Shown here: positions 39,677 to 45,622 of the stretch, piece after piece
How positions within the stretch are numbered: the stretch's first letter is position 1
How the letters are laid out: each line of letters starts with the position of its first letter
NCBI GenBank assembly: GCA_030601865.1
Contig: JAUWAW010000005.1
Span: forward strand, 1 to 45,622
Direction: 5' to 3'
DNA: 45,622 nt
Origin: Candidatus Nealsoniibacteriota bacterium
GTDB lineage: Bacteria > Patescibacteriota > Minisyncoccia > Minisyncoccales > JAUWAW01
The notes under the pieces: model-generated
Database searches by the model: none
Told to the model about the DNA's origin: nothing
What the model saw: the letters and a program-made list of their open reading frames with translations, nothing else
Program-made: the position numbers and the translations under genes

Positions 39677-39697
39677 GTTTAACTTACGATGTTAAAC
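39677..39697. repeat. GTTTAAC-N7-GTTAAAC palindrome at the end of the DUF433 gene
   Basis: GTTTAAC-TTACGAT-GTTAAAC covers the last codons and the stop of the DUF433 gene and lies upstream of the toxin-antitoxin promoter. It matches the rplC element over 24 bases. Confidence 0.85.
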
Positions 39698-39872
39698 ACT
39701 TAATGTCTTGTTTTTTAAGGTGAGGATAATTCTCCAAAATTTCCTTTTCAGCCATACCTTGAGCCAGCAAACGCAAAATTAGCTCAACTGTAATGCGAGT
39801 TCCTTTAATAACGGGCTTGCCAATTATTATCTTTGGGTCAACAGTTATTCGATTTTGGTATTTGGTAGTCAT
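39684..39872 (-). CDS. DUF433 (VapB-like) protein, truncated
   Basis: 62 residues. D-P-K-I-I-I-G-K-P-V-I-K-G-T-R-I-T-V-E-L-I-L is the DUF433 signature, and the helix I-L-E-N-Y-P-H-L-K-K-Q-D-I-K ends it. The family usually runs about 10-15 residues further (an Ala-rich helix). Here the palindrome supplies C-L-T-S and the stop. DUF433 proteins are often antitoxins with a PIN or Mut7-C partner; none is seen. It may be a broken antitoxin remnant. Confidence 0.7.
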   Translation of the reverse strand: MTTKYQNRITVDPKIIIGKPVIKGTRITVELILRLLAQGMAEKEILENYPHLKKQDIKCLTS

Positions 39873-39922
39873 ATACTCTATACCTTTAATTAATTTAACA
39901 AATTTTCAGTTTGATGTCAATT

Positions 39923-42028
39923 TTACCGGCGTTTGCCTTCAATTATTTCTTGGGCGATGTTAGCGGGGACTTCTCCGTAATGGTCAAATTCCATGGTAAA
40001 TGTTCCTCTGCCTTTGGTCAAAGAACGTAGGACAGTGGCATAGCCAAACATTTCAGCTAAGGGAACTTTAGCGTCAATGACTTTGAGATTGAGACGGTCT
40101 TTGGTTTCTTCAACCTTGCCTCGCCGGGCTGACAAATCGCCAATAGTATCGCCAAAATAATCAGCAGGCACAATCACTTCCAATTTCATAATTGGCTCCA
40201 AAAGAATTGCTGTGGCTCTTTTAGACGCGCTCTGCAGGGCAATAGAGCCGGCAATCTTAAAGGCGATTTCTGAAGAATCAACCTCATGGAAGGAACCGTC
40301 ATAGAGAGTAATAGTCATATCAACCATAGGATAACCAGCCACCACTCCCTTATCCATGGCCTCTTTTACTCCCTTTTGAACCGCGGGGATAAATTCCTTG
40401 GGAATAATACCCCCTTTGATGGCATCAACAAATTCAAAGCCCTGACCTCTTTCTTTGGGCTCAACTTTAAGCCAAACATGGCCGTACTGTCCCCTACCCC
40501 CGGATTGCCTAATATACTTGCCTTCGGCCTCGGCCAGTTCTTTAATTGTCTCTTTATAGGCAACCTGGGGCTTGCCCACATTGCCTTCTACTTTAAATTC
40601 CCTTTTCATGCGCTCGGTAAGAACTTCAAGGTGCAGCTCGCCCATACCCGAGATGATGGTCTCTCCGGTTTCTAAATCTGATTTAATGCGGAAGGTCGGG
40701 TCTTCCTCAGCTAATTTTCTCAAAGACAGACTCATTTTCTCCTGGTCAGCCCTGGTTTTTGGTTCAATACGAATGGAAATAACTGGTTCAGGAAAAGTAA
40801 TTTTTTCCAGAATAATGGGATGATTTTCATCACACAAAGTGTGGCCGGTGGCTGTCTTTTTCAAGCCAACCGTGGCGGCAATATCTCCGGCAAAAAGTTC
40901 GTCTATTTCCTCTCTTTCCTGAGCATGCATTCGCAAAATCCTGCCCAGCCGTTCTTTCTCACCGGTGAATGCGTTTAGAACATACGAGCCCTTGGTCAAA
41001 TGACCGGAATAAACCCGGAAATAGGTTAAAGTGCCCACATAAGGATCAGTGGCTATTTTAAAACTCAGGGCAGAAAAAGGTTTGTCGTCAGAAGATTCGC
41101 GCTCACTTTCTTTACCAGTTCGCGGCTCAACTCCTTTAACCGGAGGCAGGTCAGTCGGGCTGGGCAAATAAAGGCAGACAGCATCCAGCAAGGGTTGAAC
41201 CCCTTTATTTTTAAGCGCTGAGCCGCAAAAAACTGGAGTCAACTTATAATCCAGAACTGCCTTTCTGAGCACCTTTTGCAGTTCTTCAACAGTGATTTCT
41301 TCTTTAGCTAAATATTTCTCTAAAAGTGCAGTATCTTCAGCAGCAATTTTTTCAACTAATTTGGCTCGCCATTTTTTGGCTTTTTCCAAAAGATTTTCAG
41401 GGATATCTTCCTCTTTTACAGTTTGTCCAAAATCGCCTTCAAACTTGAGTGCTTTCATACTAAGCAAATCAATTACTCCCTCAAACTTCTCTTCCTGGCC
41501 TATGGGAAGTTGTAAAGATACAGCATTCGGCGAGAGCCGCTCCAAAATTGAGTTATAACTTTTCTCAAAAGAAGCGCCCATTCGGTCCATTTTGTTAATA
41601 AAGCAAATCCTGGGAACATTCCATTTATCGGCCTGACGCCAGACCGTCTCTGACTGGGGCTCTACTCCAGCCACGCCGTCAAAAACCACCACGGCTCCAT
41701 CTAAAACCCGCAGCGAGCGCTGAACTTCAGCTGTAAAATCAATATGGCCCGGTGTATCAATGATATTGATTTGGTATTCATTTTTTTTATCGCGGGCCAG
41801 GCCTCGTGGAATCCAAAAACAAGTTGTGGCAGCAGCAGTAATGGTAATGCCTCTTTCTTTTTCCTGCTCCATCCAATCCATAATGGCCTCACCTGCATGC
41901 ACCTCACCAATCTTATGCGAAATACCCGTGTAAAACAAAACCCGCTCGGTCATAGTTGTTTTCCCAGCATCAATATGAGCAATTATTCCAATATTCCGAT
42001 ATTTTTCTATGGGATATTTCCGTGGCAT
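39923..42028 (-). CDS. fusA: Translation elongation factor G
   Basis: 701 residues from the ATG at 42028 ([14 protein letters not shown]). An in-frame upstream TTG (42052) overlaps rpsG and is not favoured. [17 protein letters not shown] and N-K-M-D are intact; later domains (G-E-L-H-L-E-V, Y-G-D-S-F-H-type domain IV with [10 protein letters not shown]) are present. EF-G drives translocation. It follows rpsG by 4 bases. Confidence 0.98.
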   Translation of the reverse strand: MPRKYPIEKYRNIGIIAHIDAGKTTMTERVLFYTGISHKIGEVHAGEAIMDWMEQEKERGITITAAATTCFWIPRGLARDKKNEYQINIIDTPGHIDFTAEVQRSLRVLDGAVVVFDGVAGVEPQSETVWRQADKWNVPRICFINKMDRMGASFEKSYNSILERLSPNAVSLQLPIGQEEKFEGVIDLLSMKALKFEGDFGQTVKEEDIPENLLEKAKKWRAKLVEKIAAEDTALLEKYLAKEEITVEELQKVLRKAVLDYKLTPVFCGSALKNKGVQPLLDAVCLYLPSPTDLPPVKGVEPRTGKESERESSDDKPFSALSFKIATDPYVGTLTYFRVYSGHLTKGSYVLNAFTGEKERLGRILRMHAQEREEIDELFAGDIAATVGLKKTATGHTLCDENHPIILEKITFPEPVISIRIEPKTRADQEKMSLSLRKLAEEDPTFRIKSDLETGETIISGMGELHLEVLTERMKREFKVEGNVGKPQVAYKETIKELAEAEGKYIRQSGGRGQYGHVWLKVEPKERGQGFEFVDAIKGGIIPKEFIPAVQKGVKEAMDKGVVAGYPMVDMTITLYDGSFHEVDSSEIAFKIAGSIALQSASKRATAILLEPIMKLEVIVPADYFGDTIGDLSARRGKVEETKDRLNLKVIDAKVPLAEMFGYATVLRSLTKGRGTFTMEFDHYGEVPANIAQEIIEGKRR

Positions 42029-42032
42029 AGTA

Positions 42033-42500
42033 TTACCAAGCAAAATGGGCAAAAGCCCTGTTGGCTTCGGCTATTTTGTGGATGTTCTGTTTCTTACGCA
42101 CCGCCTCTCCGGTATTCTTGGAAGCATCAAGTAGTTCGGCGGCTAATTTTTCTTTCATTGCCTTGCCTTTTTTTGTTTTGGCTGCCTGGATAAGCCAACG
42201 CATAGCCAAAGTAATCTGCCTCTCTCCCCTCACTTCTCTGGGCACCTGATAAGTAGCCCCACCAATTCTTCTGGACCTAACCTCCACTAAAGGTGCAGCA
42301 TTTTTCAAAGCCCCTTCAAAAACTTCCAAGGGTTCTTTTTTGGTTTTTTTCTTAATAATATCAAAAGCGCTATAAACAATTTTTCTGGCTATGCTTTTTT
42401 TACCCCGCCTCATGACCTGATTAATAAACTTGGCTACCTTGGTATCATTGTAAACCGGATCAGGCGGAATTATTCTCTTGGCTATCTTTTTGCGTGGCAT
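42033..42500 (-). CDS. rpsG: 30S ribosomal protein S7
   Basis: 155 residues. [17 protein letters not shown] and [15 protein letters not shown] are diagnostic of S7, which organises the 3' domain of 16S rRNA. Second gene of the rpsL-rpsG-fusA unit. Confidence 0.98.
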   Translation of the reverse strand: MPRKKIAKRIIPPDPVYNDTKVAKFINQVMRRGKKSIARKIVYSAFDIIKKKTKKEPLEVFEGALKNAAPLVEVRSRRIGGATYQVPREVRGERQITLAMRWLIQAAKTKKGKAMKEKLAAELLDASKNTGEAVRKKQNIHKIAEANRAFAHFAW

Positions 42501-42502
42501 GT

Positions 42503-42620
42503 TTTATAATTTACAATTTACAATTTTCAATTTACAATCAAATCCCAATTTTCAATGTTTTAATTTTCAAACAATATTTAACAAGGTTTGAAAATTGAAA
42601 ATTAGGTCATTGTAAATTCA
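42503..42620. repeat. Inverted array of TTTACAATT/AATTGTAAA motifs, rpsG-rpsL gap
   Basis: Left half TTTACAATTTACAATTTTC words, right half GAAAATTGAAAATTAGG and TTGTAAATTC, around AATATTTAACAAGG. A short GC stretch (CCCTCGCTTCGCTCGG, 42646-42661) follows before the rpsL stop. Confidence 0.75.
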
Positions 42621-42684
42621 TTGAAAAGCAACCCTTCGGGGAGTCCCTCGCTTCGCTCGGTCCAGGGTACTTGAAAATTGGAAA

Positions 42685-43095
42685 TTATTTCTGTCGTTTT
42701 GTTCCGTATCTTGACCTGGCCTGTTTTCTGCCTTCCACGCCTGTAGTGTCTAAAACTCCCCTGATCACATGATATCTTACTCCGGGCAGGTCTCTCACCC
42801 CCCCTCCCCTAATTAAAACTATCGAATGTTCTTGCAGCTCATGGCCCTCTCCGGGTATATAGGCAGTAACCTCCATGCCATTGCTCAAACGTACCCTAGC
42901 AACTTTTCTCATGGCTGAATTGGGTTTTTTAGGGGTAACGGTAAAAACTTTAAGGCAAACCCCTCTTTTAAAAGGAGAAGGATATTTTTTAGGCCGATTT
43001 TTCAAAACATTAAAGCCAACCTCCAAAGCCGGCCTTTTTGAGGCCTTTTTTGTCTTTTTTCTCTTTTTACGCACCAATTGATGAATAGTTGGCAT
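42685..43095 (-). CDS. rpsL: 30S ribosomal protein S12
   Basis: 136 residues. [25 protein letters not shown] and the P-G-x-G-H-x-L-Q-E-H-S motif near the decoding site are typical; the streptomycin-related Lys positions are the usual ones. The -10 box (43103-43108) ends 7 bases before the ATG, so the mRNA is probably leaderless. Divergent from rpmE. Confidence 0.98.
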   Translation of the reverse strand: MPTIHQLVRKKRKKTKKASKRPALEVGFNVLKNRPKKYPSPFKRGVCLKVFTVTPKKPNSAMRKVARVRLSNGMEVTAYIPGEGHELQEHSIVLIRGGGVRDLPGVRYHVIRGVLDTTGVEGRKQARSRYGTKRQK

Positions 43096-43102
43096 ATCTT
43101 AT

Positions 43103-43131
43103 TGTATATCAAAATACTACTCTCTTGTCAA
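43103..43131 (-). promoter_or_regulatory. Promoter of rpsL-rpsG-fusA
   Basis: Minus strand TTGACA (43126-43131), 17 bases, TATACA (43103-43108). Confidence 0.75.
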
Positions 43132-43153
43132 AAGGGCAAGGTCGTGATAGAGT
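43125..43153 (+). promoter_or_regulatory. Promoter of rpmE-prfA, overlapping the rpsL promoter
   Basis: Plus strand TTGTCA (43125-43130), 17 bases, TAGAGT (43148-43153), 7 bases before the rpmE ATG. Its -35 box shares five or six bases with the -35 box of the opposite promoter. Confidence 0.65.
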
Positions 43154-43160
43154 AATTAAT

Positions 43161-43370
43161 ATGAAAAAAGATATACATCCAAAATATTATCCTAAAGCTA
43201 AGGTTATTTGCGCGTGCGGCAACAGTTTTACTGTGGGCTCAACCAAAGAACACATTGAAATAGAGATTTGTTCCAAATGCCATCCTTTTTATACTGGCAA
43301 AGACAAGATTATGGATACTATGGGTCGTGTAGAAAGATTCAAAAAACGATTAGCTAAAAAGAAAAAATGA
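43161..43370 (+). CDS. rpmE: 50S ribosomal protein L31
   Basis: 69 residues from the ATG at 43161; upstream in-frame codons (from 43089) lie in the promoter region. [10 protein letters not shown] and the zinc pair C-A-C-G-N ... [11 protein letters not shown] are the L31 (C+) type. The stop overlaps the prfA start (ATGA). Confidence 0.95.
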   Translation: MKKDIHPKYYPKAKVICACGNSFTVGSTKEHIEIEICSKCHPFYTGKDKIMDTMGRVERFKKRLAKKKK

Positions 43371-44098
43371 ATCAAGAGGCAGTTATCATTGAAATAAGAG
43401 CTGGGGCTGGTGGAGAGGAGGCAGCTTTGTTTGTGGCGGATCTATTCAGAATGTACTCAAAATATGCCATCTCTCAAGGATGGAGGCAGAAAACCCTGGA
43501 TTCCCGACCCACCAGTATTGGTGGTTTCAAGGAAATTATTTTTGAATTAAGAAATGGAAATGTTTGGCATCAAATGCAATACGAAGGCGGGGTCCATCGG
43601 GTACAAAGGACACCATCCACTGAAAAATCAGGCAGAATCCATACCTCCACTGCTTCAGTAGCAGTTCTACCAAAACCCAAAGAGACAGAAATTAAAATTA
43701 GACCTGAAGATTTGAAAATTGATTTTTATCGGGCTTCAGGACCCGGAGGTCAGTATGTCAATAAGAGAGAAAGCGCTGTGCGCATTACTCATTTGCCTTC
43801 AGGAATGGCAGTCACTTCCCAAACTGAAAGAAATCAACTGCAAAACAAAGAAAATGCTATGAGTATTTTACAGGCACGGCTCCTGGCTAAACAGCAAACA
43901 GAACAAATAGAAGAAATCTCAGGCAAAAGAAAAGCCCAGATTGGCTGGGCTAAAAGGGCAGAAAAGATAAGAACCTATAACTTTCCTCAGGACCGGCTCA
44001 CTGACCACCGCATTAAAAAAAGCTGGCACGACCTAGAAAAAATAATGTCAGGCCGGCTTGATAAAGTAATAAAAAAACTTCACCCCGTTAGAGATTAA
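43367..44098 (+). CDS. prfA: Peptide chain release factor 1, short form
   Basis: 243 residues. The catalytic G-P-G-G-Q (about 125) and the codon-recognition loop R-T-P-S-T-E (about 80-85; the P-x-T form of RF1, for UAA/UAG) are present, with H-R-V-Q-R and the C-terminal R-L-T-D-H-R-I. The normal RF1 has about 355 residues; domain 1 is absent here and the protein starts directly with [12 protein letters not shown]. The missing domain is the one that touches RF3 and is dispensable in some lineages. Coupled to rpmE by the ATGA overlap. Confidence 0.9.
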   Translation: MNQEAVIIEIRAGAGGEEAALFVADLFRMYSKYAISQGWRQKTLDSRPTSIGGFKEIIFELRNGNVWHQMQYEGGVHRVQRTPSTEKSGRIHTSTASVAVLPKPKETEIKIRPEDLKIDFYRASGPGGQYVNKRESAVRITHLPSGMAVTSQTERNQLQNKENAMSILQARLLAKQQTEQIEEISGKRKAQIGWAKRAEKIRTYNFPQDRLTDHRIKKSWHDLEKIMSGRLDKVIKKLHPVRD

Positions 44099-44141
44099 CG
44101 GGGCAAAAAAGAAGAACACAACAGGCAAATCTCTAACGGGG
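44083..44141. terminator. Bidirectional terminator with two alternative hairpins
   Basis: CCCCGTTA (44083-44090) can pair with TAACGGGG (44096-44103), followed by A-runs, or, extended to 14 bases (44083-44096), with AATCTCTAACGGGG (44128-44141). It separates the convergent prfA and transglycosylase genes and includes the prfA stop codon. Confidence 0.7.
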
Positions 44142-44142
44142 T

Positions 44143-45498
44143 TCAGCTCCTCTCAAGCTCTTCAATGTCTTGCTGATATTGCTCAGCAATTCTCAATACT
44201 GAATCTCCATAAAATCGGTATCTTGTATTTGTGGAGCCGGAAAAGTAAATCATAGCTGCCCGCCACTCGCCATTGGGGGTTTGTTTTTTTGCTCCATAAT
44301 CACCCAGATACAAAGCAGATGCCAAAAAGGCATCTTTAATATTCCAAGGGTCAGCTTCCTCGCCAGTAATTTCTTTAAGCCGCTCTCTGTATATCATCCA
44401 GGTAGAGGGGATAAACTGAGCCGGCCCCATAGCTCCCCCAAAGCCATAACTCATTGGGCAGGAAACAGGAGTGTTATAGGGATCGCGTCCTAATTCTTCA
44501 CAAATCTCCAAAAACAAAGATACATCATCCCTTTTGGAACCCGGAGGACCACAAGCCATAATTCTCTTTTCTCTATTCTCTTGAGGGTCCTCGGGAAGAT
44601 AACACTGCCCCACATTCTTGCCAATGTTGGATTCCTGGGTCATTACCGCCAAGAGCAATGCGGGCCGAACCCCGGTTAATTTTTCTACTTCCTTGGCCAG
44701 ATCTAAGGCCTCACCAAAAGTAGGGGCTTCGGGTACGCCGATTAAGTCAAAGATGCGAGCACGAATCTCAGCTGCTTTTTCTTGGTTTTCTGCCAATAGT
44801 TTTTGATACTCTGATTCCTCTCCTTTGGTTTTTTCCAAAAGCCATTCCTGTTCTCCTTTGACACCCTGACTTTCTTGTTTCTGAAGAAGCTGGATTTTAA
44901 GAAGATTCTCTAAATCTTCTTTTTCTTCGTCCAAGGACTCTTTTTGGTTTTCTAAAGAACCTTTCAATTGTTTAATATTTTCCAAAAGCTCCTGGTTTTT
45001 AGAACTCAGCACCTCCAGGGCCACTAAATTGCTAAAAAAAGCCGACAATTTCTCTCCTGAAAGTAATACCTCAATAAGCGTTTTTTGGTCTTCTTCATAA
45101 ATAAGTTGCAAGAGAGCGGCCAATTTTTGTCGTGAATCCTCAATCTTTGAGGAAGTTTTTCCAATAGAGACCTTGGTATCTTCAAGTTGGATACCGAGGT
45201 CTTTAACCATTATATTGTTTTGCTGAATTTGAAGGTCTAATTTTTTAATTTTATTGCGGAGAATATAAATTTGATTCTGCAGGGTTTTTTTCTCTGCCTG
45301 AGTTTTACCAATCTCTCCCTCATATTGGGCAATTTCTTCTTCAAGTTTTGCCAGTTCTTCTTCCAATTCTTGACGGTCTGCTGAAAGATCGGTCTCTGGA
45401 GTAGAAGTGGCTTCCTGAGCAAAACCAGAAACATTAGACAAAACAAAAGCCGTGATGATGAACGACAGGAGTAATGTTTTGAAAATACGGAAACGCAT
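44143..45498 (-). CDS. Coiled-coil lytic transglycosylase
   Basis: 451 residues. Signal peptide (1-28), a long coiled coil (about 40-250, PcsB/EnvC-like heptads with two helical blocks separated by the Y-E-E-D-Q-K-T-L-I-E-V-L-L segment), and an SLT-like domain (about 265-440): A-V-M-T-Q-E-S-N-I-G-K (catalytic Glu near 287), M-S-Y-G-F-G-G-A-M-G-P-A-Q-F-I-P-S-T-W near 355-370, and A-L-Y-L-G-D-Y-G. It would cut peptidoglycan glycan strands, with the coil acting as a regulator as in PcsB. This architecture is common in Parcubacteria. A repeat array (45495-45622) lies in its upstream region. Confidence 0.85.
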   Translation of the reverse strand: MRFRIFKTLLLSFIITAFVLSNVSGFAQEATSTPETDLSADRQELEEELAKLEEEIAQYEGEIGKTQAEKKTLQNQIYILRNKIKKLDLQIQQNNIMVKDLGIQLEDTKVSIGKTSSKIEDSRQKLAALLQLIYEEDQKTLIEVLLSGEKLSAFFSNLVALEVLSSKNQELLENIKQLKGSLENQKESLDEEKEDLENLLKIQLLQKQESQGVKGEQEWLLEKTKGEESEYQKLLAENQEKAAEIRARIFDLIGVPEAPTFGEALDLAKEVEKLTGVRPALLLAVMTQESNIGKNVGQCYLPEDPQENREKRIMACGPPGSKRDDVSLFLEICEELGRDPYNTPVSCPMSYGFGGAMGPAQFIPSTWMIYRERLKEITGEEADPWNIKDAFLASALYLGDYGAKKQTPNGEWRAAMIYFSGSTNTRYRFYGDSVLRIAEQYQQDIEELERS

Positions 45499-45622
45499 AT
45501 CAAATCACCAAGATACAATAACCAAGAAACAAACAATAACCAATGTTTCAATAACCAATAATCAAACGGTTTGGAATTTTGGTCATTGGTTATTGGAATT
45601 TGTTTGTATCTTGTATCTTGGT
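45495..45622. repeat. Inverted array of AATAACCAA-type motifs at the window edge
   Basis: AATAACCAATAATCAAAC on one side and TTGGTCATTGGTTATTGG plus TTGTATCTTGTATCTTGG on the other, the same motif class as 34655-34797. It continues past the window. Confidence 0.8.

Noticed and set aside
42646-42661. CCCTCGCTTCGCTCGG word as a member of the 6.2-kb repeat family
   Set aside because: Short GC words of this type are frequent in many genomes and lack the flanking hairpin architecture; similar ones at 6271 and 22486 differ in sequence.

Overview
The window looks like a chromosome piece from a Candidate Phyla Radiation (Patescibacteria, Parcubacteria-like) bacterium. The reasons are an AT-rich genome with very short gaps, several families that I know mainly from that group (a cysteine-rich multi-zinc-knuckle protein, a five-module Cys-repeat secreted protein, a coiled-coil lytic transglycosylase, a short release factor 1), weak or absent Shine-Dalgarno sites with several -10 boxes lying 4-11 bases before the ATG (leaderless mRNAs), and a rearranged ribosomal-protein cluster. 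I see no rRNA, CRISPR, integrase or transposase gene.

Left part (1-19 kb), accessory, almost all minus strand: a cysteine-rich CPR protein cut by the window edge; a secreted DNRLRE-type protein; a frameshifted membrane protein; a plus-strand ASCH protein; a two-gene unit of a phage-lysozyme-like protein with an acidic repeat tail plus a 700-residue QueC-like PP-loop protein; a tiny FLG-repeat peptide in a repeat-rich gap; an envelope cluster (Cys-repeat protein, broken lspA, lgt, DUF4870/Tic20-like protein, two lipoproteins, a PPC-domain surface protein); a defence block (Panacea-type toxin-antitoxin and a GmrSD-like DUF262/DUF1524 protein); a secreted thermonuclease with a lamin-tail domain; and an ETEC_3214-like pair.

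Middle (19-29.5 kb), cell surface: tRNA-Asn, an ECF sigma factor with a putative membrane anti-sigma and a secreted protein (plus strand), then on the minus strand a three-gene unit: an 1881-residue Ig-like/beta-helix exoprotein, a fibronectin III protein ending in a dockerin, and a membrane-anchored cohesin protein. The three could assemble on the cell surface.

Right part (29.7-45.6 kb), translation: rpsL-rpsG-fusA, toxin-antitoxin and DUF433 genes, tuf-rpsJ-rplC-rplD-rplW-rplB-rpsS-rplV-rpsC-rplP-rpmC, then the unusual order rplR-rplF-rpsQ-rplN-rplE-[GIY-YIG]-rplX, with rpmE-prfA divergent from rpsL, and a coiled-coil transglycosylase at the edge.

The most unexpected signals are non-coding. 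(1) A GIY-YIG gene between rplE and rplX is bounded by about 21-bp terminal inverted repeats, like a miniature mobile element. (2) Small palindromic elements lie at the sigma-factor promoter, inside rplC, at a truncated DUF433 gene, inside rplR and at the start of rpmC. (3) Locus-specific arrays of 6-8 base motifs, arranged as inverted halves, fill the gaps of the ribosomal cluster. (4) A near-identical ~117-bp intergenic repeat carries a promoter and a hairpin. (5) The QueC-like/lysozyme-like pair may be an undescribed two-gene system. All function statements come from reading the sequence; no database search was run.
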